Source of the DNA: Celerinatantimonas yamalensis
Lineage (GTDB): Bacteria > Pseudomonadota > Gammaproteobacteria > Enterobacterales > Celerinatantimonadaceae
Length of the DNA stretch: 64,000 nucleotides
Assembly: GCF_046054155.1 (NCBI RefSeq)
Contig: NZ_JBEQCT010000009.1
Location: 62,001 to 126,000, forward strand
Direction: 5' to 3'
Both the position numbers and the translations under genes were made by a program. Each line of letters starts with the position of its first letter. The first letter of the stretch is position 1. This document shows, piece by piece, positions 43,737 to 52,024 of the stretch. The notes beneath the pieces were generated by a model. It saw only the letters and a program-made list of their open reading frames with translations. It made no database searches and had not been told where the DNA came from.

Positions 43737-45338
43737 TTAATACAGATTAGCACAGAGTTTATGGTAAGGCTGCGGACGACTAAATAGAAAGCCTTGAAAA
43801 ATAACACATCCAAGAGATGAAAGAGCCTCTAACTGTTGCTGGTTTTCCACGCCTTCGGCGATCACTTTAAGTCCTAGGTTTTGGGCGAGTTGGACGGATG
43901 CTTTAATAATACACGCGTGTTTAGGTGAGTGGATCACTTGTGAAACAAACAAACGGTCAATTTTTAATGCTGATATTGACACATCCACCAACTGAGCAAG
44001 CGAGGCATGTCCGGTACCAAAGTCATCGATAAATACGGTTACCCCAAGCTCAGTCAATATCGTCAAACGCTGTTTGGTTTTACTCAGTTGCCCCACCTTA
44101 GATGTTTCAGTCAATTCTATCGATAAACGTTTACGCAATCGGGGAGATTGTTGATAAGCATGCAGCATCAGGCTGAAAAAAGTATCATCGAGTAACTCAG
44201 GGCCTGCCAAGTTAATCGATAAAGGTACGATGGAATGCTGATCAGGCCAGTGCTCAAGCATTTGCGTTGCTTGCTGCCAAACTTGCCGAGATAACCAACA
44301 ATGCCAGTTATTGGCATCAATATAAGGTAAAAAATCATCGGGCATCATGACGTTACCATCAGCGTCAATTAAACGGGCCAGTCCCTCATAGCCGACTACA
44401 TTTCCCTCATAAGAGCTTTGTGCTTGCAACCATAGCTCGAGACGGTGCTGATCAAGAGCTTCATAAATCCGCTCTTGTTGATGGTTTCGTTGAGCAATGA
44501 TACGACTATACTGACGTTGATAAACCTGAAAAATAGAGCCTGCTGAACAATGTCCTAACGCAATAGCACACTCTTCTAACAGCGCTTGATCAAGTGTTGA
44601 CGGACAATAATAGGTGCCGCCACACTTCCAGTCCAAATAAACCATACCATTGTCAGCGACAGATATTGCTTCAGGTAATGATGATCTAAGCTTGTGTTCC
44701 ATCCAAATCGATAAATCAAGACAAGGGTTGGTTAACACCAGTAAAAACTTAGCGCCAGGGAATCGATAAATCTTTATATCTGCTCCCAACTCAGCGACTA
44801 AACCGGCACTGATGCGCTGCAACAGTTCATTGCCAGTAGAAAAACTCAATTGTACATTGAGCGTACGCATATTATTGAGTTTCAAAAGTACCAGGGCGCT
44901 TGGGGATGAACTGTCGGATCGCGAACGTTCAAACCATGCTTGATGATTTGGCAATTGAGTCAATGAATCGCAATAAAGAGTGCGATGCAGCTCTCGGTTG
45001 AGGTTGTCAAAGGAGTTAATCTGTGGGCAAACCTGAACTAACCAAACAATTGGGTTACTTTCAAGTGGCTGGCTTCTAAACTTATAATATTGTTGGTAAG
45101 GCGGCTTGACCATAACAACCCGTTTACTGCTACTTTGCCATTCGTGTTGAGTCATCTCAAATAATGCACTGAGATGTGTTCGCCGCCCAGCACACAAAGG
45201 CATTGCCGCTTGATTGCTGCACAGAATATTTCCAGCTGTATCACAAATAAATGAGGGCGCTAAACACTGTTCGAACAAATCCCGCATATGCTGGTCGTCA
45301 AACTGAAACGTTCCAGACGGCCGATGGTCTAAATCCAT
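43737..45338 (-). CDS. EAL-domain c-di-GMP phosphodiesterase with degenerate GGDEF
   Basis: A 533-residue cytoplasmic protein: an N-terminal PAS-like region (about 15-110), a GGDEF-like domain (about 120-265) and a C-terminal EAL domain (about 285-530). The GGDEF domain has lost its motif (RFPGAKFLLVL where RYGGDEF would be), so it should not make c-di-GMP. The EAL domain keeps most catalytic landmarks: the motif reads YEGLARL (EGL variant), IELTET, FIDDFGTGHASL, LKIDRLF, and AEGVENQQQ. It is probably a phosphodiesterase, with the dead GGDEF as regulator. No membrane segment is seen. The ATG at 45338 follows AGGTG; a GTG at 45350 is the alternative. Confidence 0.87.
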   Translation of the reverse strand: MDLDHRPSGTFQFDDQHMRDLFEQCLAPSFICDTAGNILCSNQAAMPLCAGRRTHLSALFEMTQHEWQSSSKRVVMVKPPYQQYYKFRSQPLESNPIVWLVQVCPQINSFDNLNRELHRTLYCDSLTQLPNHQAWFERSRSDSSSPSALVLLKLNNMRTLNVQLSFSTGNELLQRISAGLVAELGADIKIYRFPGAKFLLVLTNPCLDLSIWMEHKLRSSLPEAISVADNGMVYLDWKCGGTYYCPSTLDQALLEECAIALGHCSAGSIFQVYQRQYSRIIAQRNHQQERIYEALDQHRLELWLQAQSSYEGNVVGYEGLARLIDADGNVMMPDDFLPYIDANNWHCWLSRQVWQQATQMLEHWPDQHSIVPLSINLAGPELLDDTFFSLMLHAYQQSPRLRKRLSIELTETSKVGQLSKTKQRLTILTELGVTVFIDDFGTGHASLAQLVDVSISALKIDRLFVSQVIHSPKHACIIKASVQLAQNLGLKVIAEGVENQQQLEALSSLGCVIFQGFLFSRPQPYHKLCANLY

Positions 45339-45949
45339 ATAAGTTTTCACCTGATGCTAGAAATAAGAATAATTCTCATATTTGTTTCGTCCCTAAAAAT
45401 TACTGATAACCTTCTGAGACAAACATACCAAGTCATCATCACCGCTTAATACGACTGAAAAAATTCGAATATTTTGACAAAAAAATATTAAATAATTCAT
45501 ATAAAAACAAATCGTTGTCTTAGTTTGTTTTATATGGTCATCTTCTTTGCACAGCACTTGCAGCATCGAACCAAGTATCATTTTGATAAACATACTAATA
45601 TGAGTATTAAATCTGATCAATTAATTCTTTTTAAAAAGACTTAATTATTTATAATTAGTACATGTTATCTGTTTGTTTTTATTTGTAAGTTAGGTCTGAT
45701 AAACGCTGTAAATATGATTTGATTTAATTAACACGATGTTGCGCACACAAGCGCTCAATTGCAAATAGAAGGGTAATGCAGTAATGGTGAATATCATTGC
45801 ACCCAAGTTACGACGGAATGCAAAGCAATAACCAGAGCAAGCTAAAAAGCCAAACAATGGGATCACTTGCCTGAACAGGTAAAATATCTATCCAGGCATT
45901 GCTACGCAATGGCTCTTGCTGTTTGCCAAAGCGTAGTAGTTACATCCAA
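45339..45949. other. AT-rich non-coding stretch between EAL and FAD-protein genes
   Basis: About 610 bases without a supported gene. 45360-45730 is markedly AT-rich with TAATTA-TTTA-TAATTA, which would suit H-NS binding at the EAL-gene promoter (inference). On the minus strand 45808-45939 is open for 43 codons without a start and would encode a segment ending in a hydrophobic stretch WLFSLLWLLLCIPS; it may be a remnant but is short enough to arise by chance. Confidence 0.4.
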
Positions 45950-47377
45950 TTAAGCGAGTATCTGCGCCGCCAAAGCCTCTGGATAATGACGCCTCGAGAC
46001 AATTATCCTCGCGAGTGGATTGATCTGCTCACTACTGTAACTGGCTGGTATCGTTAACGGTTGACCAAGGTGCGCCATCGAACACTTGGTAAACTGACTT
46101 AGTGCACTCAAAATATCGTCGGCCGCGGCTAATGCTGAGGAAAACTTCACAATTTCACTGCGTGCATACCGTTCACCAACAAAACTAGCTCCACTTACCC
46201 GCTGATTCAGGTCTTCCCCCGGAATTTGCTGAGCTCCAGACATCGGCTTAGCAAGCCATGTAGCCTTGGCAAATTCAGGTAAAAACTCTGCCAGATGAGC
46301 AATCGCAGCTTGCGTGCGCTCAGCAGCTAATGGCTCAGGCCAGCAGCCTTGTGCTAAAGGCGCTAAGTTAGTAGGCAACTGCGGCTGGGCACTTTGTGCA
46401 TTGCTGCGGGCCACCCCTTGTTCAAATAACGTAATACCAGGTGCCATACCATGTAGTTGAAACACACCTTGCCCATAGGGAGTCAACTGGGCCATCCCGT
46501 TTTTAGTACCACGCTGACCATGGATGACAATCTCAGGCCATGGACCACTAAAATGTGCCCACCTCGCCAAATAGGCTGCTTTAAATTCCACTAAGCGCTG
46601 TTTATGTATGCCTAATAGATCATCTATGTCACCACTGCGATATCCTGCTGCATTAATCAGATAATCCACTTCCATATGCTGGCGTTGTTGCAACTGTCGA
46701 TAATGCAGACAAAAACCAGCCGAGGTAGGTTCGATCTGCTCAATAGCGCTATTCAAATGCACATCAAACTGAGTCAGTTGGCGAACCGCTTGTTCAATAC
46801 ACGCCGCTACTCTAAATAAACTGACACCATATTCTTGCACTAGCACAAGGGGAAATTTAAGTTTATCAAGATCTAAGCGTTGCACGGCATTGATCAACCA
46901 ATCTTGGGCCTGTTTCGCTTCACGCGGCACGCTCTGACGGGCCAATTGCTCGGCTTCACTGCGGCTAAACAATTGATAATAATGCTCAGGCTTGCCTAAT
47001 ACTTGGTTAGCTGGACAGCATTCAATGAGGTGTCGATAATGGGCAACTAGACCATCTAAACGTGGAATAATGTCCTCCACCCGACCGGGATCGCGCTTCG
47101 GTACAGCGATTAAAGTAGGTCGCGCTCGCAGTGCTTGAGGAAAACTTCGGGCAGTGGTGATGGATTGTTCTAACAGGGTGATACACTGCGCGTCACTGAG
47201 CTCTCGATATAGGCTGCCACCTGCATGTAAATGGCAGATAGGCGGGCCATTAACCAGTTCAGGCCCTTGTTCGAATAAACTCACAGAAAGACCAGCTTCC
47301 ACTAATCGCAGCGCACAAATGCTACCGGCAACACCACCACCGATAATAGCGACTCGAAAAGGCTTGGGGTTTCGCAT
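45950..47377 (-). CDS. FAD-dependent oxidoreductase of unknown substrate
   Basis: A 475-residue flavoprotein. The N-terminal Rossmann motif VAIIGGGVAGSICALRLVEAGLSV with the downstream glutamate is a clear FAD-binding start, and YLINAAGYRSGDIDDLLG is the second FAD-contact segment of DAO-like enzymes. The middle region (CHLHAGGSLYRELS) resembles substrate-domain segments of similar proteins in Vibrio-like genomes. The ATG at 47377 starts directly at the FAD domain; an earlier ATG at 47428 would add 17 residues without a ribosome site. It stands alone, divergent from the DUF2937-like gene. The substrate and pathway are not recognisable. Confidence 0.78.
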   Translation of the reverse strand: MRNPKPFRVAIIGGGVAGSICALRLVEAGLSVSLFEQGPELVNGPPICHLHAGGSLYRELSDAQCITLLEQSITTARSFPQALRARPTLIAVPKRDPGRVEDIIPRLDGLVAHYRHLIECCPANQVLGKPEHYYQLFSRSEAEQLARQSVPREAKQAQDWLINAVQRLDLDKLKFPLVLVQEYGVSLFRVAACIEQAVRQLTQFDVHLNSAIEQIEPTSAGFCLHYRQLQQRQHMEVDYLINAAGYRSGDIDDLLGIHKQRLVEFKAAYLARWAHFSGPWPEIVIHGQRGTKNGMAQLTPYGQGVFQLHGMAPGITLFEQGVARSNAQSAQPQLPTNLAPLAQGCWPEPLAAERTQAAIAHLAEFLPEFAKATWLAKPMSGAQQIPGEDLNQRVSGASFVGERYARSEIVKFSSALAAADDILSALSQFTKCSMAHLGQPLTIPASYSSEQINPLARIIVSRRHYPEALAAQILA

Positions 47378-47559
47378 ATTTCTACCACTTATTACAAACG
47401 ATAAAGCTATTGTAATCCGCCTCTGCATAAAATAAACCCGACAAATTTTGCGGTAATCGGTTTAATACTATTTTTACGCCCCATTTCTATGATAAAAGAA
47501 TGACCATATGGGTCGTTTTCGCTATTGGATAGCCTAATAGTCGTTTTAAGGGAGTTGCT

Positions 47560-48078
47560 ATGCGTTTTTTATACGGAATTGTTGACCGTTTATTGTTTAT
47601 TGCTATGTTTATCTTTGCGATGCAACTTCCGCAATTTATCAGCCTTTATCAGCAACGCGTCGAAGGCTTTTTGCAAGCCAATCAAGCGTTACTAGGCCAG
47701 TTTCAACAGATGGCTAACGATGAAAAGTTAAGCTCATTAACTGAACTAACAACTCAATTACGCCAGAGTCAACAGAGCATCAGTCGTAAAACTGCCACCC
47801 TCATCAGCAACACTCAAGCGACTCATGAGAGCCTCCGCGCAACCGTCAGTGCCCTCAATCAACCTTTTTTATATCAGCAAGTCTGGGCGCTCATTCGCTA
47901 TCCTCAACCACAACTGATGTGGGCAACCGCTGAGCATTTTCAACTCGGTATTGCCCTAAGCTCTTCAGCATTACTGTGCGGCTTGATTAGTGCACTATTT
48001 CTTATGATGATCAAGAACCTACTCATGCAGCTATTTCACCGCAAACGGCGCTTATTTAACGCCAATCCGCTGCGTTAG
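47560..48078 (+). CDS. DUF2937-like membrane protein
   Basis: A 172-residue protein with one N-terminal hydrophobic helix (about 5-30, LLFIAMFIFAMQLPQFISLY), a coiled-coil-prone middle (about 35-105, rich in Q, L and S) and a C-terminal hydrophobic helix (about 128-152) followed by basic residues. This layout and the QLPQFISLYQQRVEGFLQA segment resemble the DUF2937 family, which has no known function. A good ribosome site (AAGGGAG) precedes the ATG. Its last four bases overlap the convergent FemAB-like gene. Confidence 0.65.
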   Translation: MRFLYGIVDRLLFIAMFIFAMQLPQFISLYQQRVEGFLQANQALLGQFQQMANDEKLSSLTELTTQLRQSQQSISRKTATLISNTQATHESLRATVSALNQPFLYQQVWALIRYPQPQLMWATAEHFQLGIALSSSALLCGLISALFLMMIKNLLMQLFHRKRRLFNANPLR

Positions 48079-49208
48079 CGATGATAGGGTAATACGCTCA
48101 GTGCATGTTGATATTGCTCATGCACCTGTCGCTGCTCTTGCTCAAGCAACGAAGCAAGAGCCCCCGCAAAACGGCGATCACTAAGATAATGGAAGGAGTC
48201 ACAATAAGTTGGCTCAAAACCTCGTAGCAGCTTATGCTCGCCTTGTGCACCGGCATGGAAATGCGCCAATTGATGGGTGATACAATAGTCAATGCCTTGA
48301 TAATAGCACAGTTCAAAATGTAGCAGTTTTGCATAGGCCAGAGAGCCCCAATAACGGCCATATAAGGTATCTCTGCCCACAAAGAATAGACTGGCGGCAA
48401 TCAATTGCCCTTGATGTTCAGCGAATGACACCATGATGTACTTACTCATCTGCTGGCGTAACTGAGTAAACCACTGCGCATTAAGGTAGCCCTCATGACC
48501 ACTGTGTTCTAAATAGGTTTGCTGATAACACGCCAACAAACATTGCCACATTGATTCAGTCAAATCGCGCCCTTCCACACAGCGGATGCTAATACCATAC
48601 TCGGCAACGGCTCGGCGCTCTTTGTTAATCATCTTTCGCTTACGAGAAGTCAGCTGGGATAAAAAATCACTAAATTGCATATAATTACGATTGTGCCAAT
48701 GATACTGCAAGTGCTGTCGGCGAAGCCACGGCTGAGGAGTGCGTTGCTCGCTGGGGGTAAATAACCAATGACTGCCACTGAGTTTAAATTGCTCACCGAG
48801 TTCACTTAAAGCCGTTTGTAAATAGGGCCAGACAATTTGTTCATCAACCCCAGCGGCCAACAATAATCGCGCGCCTGTCACAGGCGTAAAAGGGATGGCA
48901 CTGATCCATTTTGGGTAGTAATCAAGCCCCATCTGCTGATAACTTTCTGCCCAGTTCCAATCAAATACATATTCACCAAAGGAATGCAGCTTTAAATAGC
49001 CAGGCACAGCGGCTAACAATTGGGAACCTTGCCATAACAACCAGTGCATCGGTTTCCACCCCGTACCTTGGCCTACACAATGGGTTTGCTCTAGAATGTT
49101 CAAATAGCTATAACAGGTAAACGGCTGTTCACTACCTTGTAGTAATTGCCAAGAAACCTGTGGGCACGTACTGAGCTGTGTAATCCATTGACTGTGTACA
49201 GACTGCAT
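48075..49208 (-). CDS. GNAT/FemAB-like (DUF482) protein
   Basis: A 377-residue soluble protein of the GNAT superfamily, FemAB-like branch, annotated in relatives as peptidogalycan biosynthesis protein. Characteristic segments are the SRKRKMINKERRAVAEYGI block (about 190-208), ACYQQTYLEHSGHEGYLN, FFVGRDTLYGRYWGS and HFELCYYQGIDYCI, then GAQGEHKLLRGFEPTYCDS. The reaction is unknown; an aminoacyl- or acetyl-transfer on cell-wall or small-molecule acceptors is possible. The ATG at 49208 is chosen because GGGAG lies 6 bases upstream; the ATG at 49223 has no such site. Confidence 0.8.
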   Translation of the reverse strand: MQSVHSQWITQLSTCPQVSWQLLQGSEQPFTCYSYLNILEQTHCVGQGTGWKPMHWLLWQGSQLLAAVPGYLKLHSFGEYVFDWNWAESYQQMGLDYYPKWISAIPFTPVTGARLLLAAGVDEQIVWPYLQTALSELGEQFKLSGSHWLFTPSEQRTPQPWLRRQHLQYHWHNRNYMQFSDFLSQLTSRKRKMINKERRAVAEYGISIRCVEGRDLTESMWQCLLACYQQTYLEHSGHEGYLNAQWFTQLRQQMSKYIMVSFAEHQGQLIAASLFFVGRDTLYGRYWGSLAYAKLLHFELCYYQGIDYCITHQLAHFHAGAQGEHKLLRGFEPTYCDSFHYLSDRRFAGALASLLEQEQRQVHEQYQHALSVLPYHR

Positions 49209-49275
49209 TGGGGGCTCCCACATTTCAAGTTGCTCTGATTCTCACTATCAGGCTATCCTATCACTCTATTGGCCA

Positions 49276-49989
49276 ATGAAACGCGTTATGAACTATCAAA
49301 ATATTTTCAAATTATTCGTCATACTGGCTCTCATGCAGCCTGTTATGAGCTACGCTAGCGATGATGTGAAGACTTTGGGATTATCGCCTAATGACCTGCA
49401 GTTTGATGATTGCCCAAGCGATGCATTAACACTCAGTCTGTTACAGGCAAAAAGCCTTAAAGCCCATTTTTCATCACAGGTCACCGACCGACTTAAGCAC
49501 TCTAATGCATTGATCATTACACATTTAAACGCACATCAAGCCCAAGCACAACTTCAAGCACTGCAAGAAAAACTAAACATCACCCCGTGGCCACACAAAT
49601 TCAGTCGGCCAGTTCACGGATATGTCAGTGCCTTAATCTGGCAATCGCCACAATTTAATGCATTAGGGGCATTTAACCAATCCAGTGGGAAAGATCCGGA
49701 TGTTTGGGTGGTCCTCGCCCAAGGGAATGGGCAATCCATCACATTGGTCACGACCATTACAGGCCATTATTCGCCGCAGTTACTCTTAAAACAAAACATC
49801 TTAAAAGAGCGCCAGCAAGTCATTTTAGCTGGACAACTTTCACAAAAAATAATTAAAGGGACAGGCTACCAACGTCAACAAAGTCAATCGAATGAGTCGC
49901 TATTTAGCCGCGGGCTGCCTATTTGTGCCAGTGGCCATATTCCACTAGCGAATCATCAATCGTTATTGTGGTTAAATATCACCCATTGA
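49276..49989 (+). CDS. Unknown exported protein
   Basis: A 237-residue protein with a likely signal peptide (lysine/arginine start, hydrophobic stretch FKLFVILALMQPVMSYA, cleavage near residue 27), so probably periplasmic or outer-membrane associated. The mature part has a cysteine near residue 43 (DDCPSD) and another near the C-terminus (PICASG), which could form a disulfide. I do not recognise the family; no enzymatic motif is visible. It diverges from the FemAB-like gene and ends at a strong bidirectional terminator. Two starts (49276 and 49288) are possible. Confidence 0.7.
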   Translation: MKRVMNYQNIFKLFVILALMQPVMSYASDDVKTLGLSPNDLQFDDCPSDALTLSLLQAKSLKAHFSSQVTDRLKHSNALIITHLNAHQAQAQLQALQEKLNITPWPHKFSRPVHGYVSALIWQSPQFNALGAFNQSSGKDPDVWVVLAQGNGQSITLVTTITGHYSPQLLLKQNILKERQQVILAGQLSQKIIKGTGYQRQQSQSNESLFSRGLPICASGHIPLANHQSLLWLNITH

Positions 49990-50012
49990 TTAACGCATAA
50001 GTCTTTATCGTC

Positions 50013-50038
50013 AAAAAAAGCCCCATGGGGGCTTTTTT
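50013..50038. terminator. Strong bidirectional terminator
   Basis: AAAAAAGCCCC, a 3-nt loop and GGGGCTTTTTT form an 11-bp stem with A and T runs on both sides, between the convergent exported-protein and DUF1127-like genes. It can end transcripts from either strand. Confidence 0.93.
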
Positions 50039-50059
50039 GATTTGCTAAGACACAATCAA

Positions 50060-50362
50060 TTAACGAATATTCGACCTTCGTCGCGTTGACGGCCAACGTA
50101 GCAGATGCAGGCGAGCATTGATGCTTGTGCGACGTTGATGCTTACGTAAAGGCGCAGCTTGAGGTTGTTTAGTTGGCGCAGCTTTCGGCTCGCCCGGAAG
50201 ATTCAGCCCTATATCTTGATAAAGATGAGAGCTCAAACCTTTAGGTGCAGAATATTGCATTGAACGAAGCTCTTTTAACCACCGCCGCGTTTCCAAACGA
50301 CCTTGATAGCCTAATAAAAAGTCGAGTAACCATTGAACAAATTTGAGTTTAATAGCTAACAT
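50060..50362 (-). CDS. DUF1127-like small basic protein
   Basis: A 100-residue, very basic protein. The N-terminal half has RRWLKELRSMQ followed by LSSHLYQDIGL, which resembles the DUF1127 core (R-x-LxxL ... L-x-DIGL). DUF1127 proteins are often short arginine-rich regulators; some bind RNA or affect phosphate, stress or carbon responses. The C-terminal tail (about 60-100) is rich in R, K, P and Q and probably disordered. A ribosome site (AGGGATG) precedes the ATG. The match is partial, so other small basic proteins remain possible. Confidence 0.6.
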   Translation of the reverse strand: MLAIKLKFVQWLLDFLLGYQGRLETRRWLKELRSMQYSAPKGLSSHLYQDIGLNLPGEPKAAPTKQPQAAPLRKHQRRTSINARLHLLRWPSTRRRSNIR

Positions 50363-51041
50363 GATACATCCCTATAATTATGATTAATTAGGGAGCACAG
50401 ATGCAGATAGATGTATATAGAAACACGAACTACGCTACAACTGCGCAGCCCGTGATACAAACACTACTTACGAGCTCACAGTCAACCAATCTGGCTGATT
50501 ACAGGTATGGGTAGGTTTGGCGGTTTGCGCACTGACGCAAAAGGTTTGAGAGAATAAAGCGTCGCGAGTTATCATAATTGGTCATCATTTGGCATGAGGA
50601 CCATCAATATAGAGACTTTCGCATCGACTTGTAATGGACAAACAGTTTGAGTCGGGGATTCGCAATGCATCATTGAAGTTGTCATATAAGCCCCCGTTAA
50701 ACTGTTTAAATAGATAAGTAATTAGCAGATAATTTAACAAGTTTTATCTGTGAATACTATTGGTTAAAGTTAAAAAATTTGATTATCTTGTATTTTTTTA
50801 TAAATATATATTTTACTCTGTCAAATAGCTAATAATTCGATAATTTCACTAATTGTGAGGGCTTACTATCCAAAAGATATGAATATAAATTGATTGACGA
50901 CTAATCATTAGGCCCACTATATCGCTTTAGAATAGAAACCATGATTGAAAGTTCATAAGCATCACGTATGATAAAGCGGCTTTTCCCCAGGTCGAAACAC
51001 ACTCACCTTGTCATTGATGAACCACTGCACTAGGAAAGTTG
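50363..51041. other. AT-rich non-coding stretch upstream of lysO
   Basis: About 680 bases with no supported gene. An inverted pair AAACAGTTT/AAACTGTTT lies around 50639-50709, and 50700-50850 is very AT-rich. A lysine riboswitch was looked for and not seen; the lysO promoter presumably lies at the right end. Confidence 0.45.
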
Positions 51042-51956
51042 ATGCTGCTAAATATTACATTCATACTCGCGCCATTATTTATTGGTTATGCTATTTCAAT
51101 CAAGCAGACTCGATTAATCAATTGGGTGAATCGCGCTTGCAGCAAAATGATTTATCTTATCTTAACATTAATGGGCTATAACCTAGCTTTTATTGATCAT
51201 TTAAGTGCTAACTTAACTCGTCTAAGCATGATCTGTGGCGTATTTGTGGGATTAGTGAGCCTTTTTAATATTAGCGCGCTCACGATGATGCATCGCTATT
51301 TAGTCATTCCTGTGAACGTATCGCAATCGCAAAAAGTACGCATTAGCCCACAAATGTTTAAAGATTCACTCTTCATGGTGGGATTAGTCGCCTTCGGTTT
51401 TATTGTCGGTCTCATCGGTCATTGGCATCTGCCCTATCAAGCTCAGCTGAGCGATTATATTTTAATGCTGTTACTGGCACTCATTGGCTTACAGCTTCGC
51501 GCCAGTGAGCTCAGCTTGCGACAGATTTTATTGGATCACCGAGGCATACTGATTGCGCTAACGATTATTATTAGCACTATTCCAGCCACGCTTCTAGCAG
51601 GTTGGATTTTAGATCTGCCTCATCCATTAGCGTTAGCGCTGGGCAGTGGTTTTGGTTGGTATTCATTGTCAGGCATTTTAATTAGTGGGCAAGTGAATGC
51701 GCTGATGGGCAGTAGTGCTTTTTTTATCGACCTATTCCGTGAATTGCTAGCGATATTCTTGATCCCGCTGCTCATGCCCTTTTCTGCGGCGTGCGCCATT
51801 GGTTATGGCGGGGCTACCTCGATGGATTTTACTTTGCCTATTATTTCTCGCACGGGTGGCGCACGCTGTGTGCCGGTCGCCATTGTCAGCGGTTTTATTC
51901 TATCGTTGGCGTGTCCGGCATTAATAGCTATCTGGTTATCTTTTTATCATCCATAG
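51042..51956 (+). CDS. lysO: L-lysine exporter LysO
   Basis: LysO (YbjE) is an inner-membrane protein that exports lysine and the analogue thialysine. The 304-residue product has about eight hydrophobic segments and the family blocks YLILTLMGYNLAF, GFGWYSLSGILIS and GYGGATSMDFTLPIISRTGG, near residues 205-217 and 245-270. E. coli LysO is under ArgP (lysine) control; no ArgP site can be called here. The ATG at 51042 follows AGGAAAG; the preceding TTG at 51039 is in frame but less likely. It ends about 70 bases from the convergent arcB. Confidence 0.9.
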   Translation: MLLNITFILAPLFIGYAISIKQTRLINWVNRACSKMIYLILTLMGYNLAFIDHLSANLTRLSMICGVFVGLVSLFNISALTMMHRYLVIPVNVSQSQKVRISPQMFKDSLFMVGLVAFGFIVGLIGHWHLPYQAQLSDYILMLLLALIGLQLRASELSLRQILLDHRGILIALTIIISTIPATLLAGWILDLPHPLALALGSGFGWYSLSGILISGQVNALMGSSAFFIDLFRELLAIFLIPLLMPFSAACAIGYGGATSMDFTLPIISRTGGARCVPVAIVSGFILSLACPALIAIWLSFYHP

Positions 51957-52024
51957 CAACGGCATTTAATCCCATGCGCTTTGATGACTGTAACTCAAAT
52001 GCCCTTGAATGACGTGTGCCCCGC

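Noticed and set aside
45393..45620. 75-codon ORF on the minus strand
   Set aside because: Lies in AT-rich DNA, has no ribosome site or recognisable motif; likely chance.
50363..51041. Lysine riboswitch upstream of lysO
   Set aside because: No L-box core blocks or terminator/anti-terminator pair seen.
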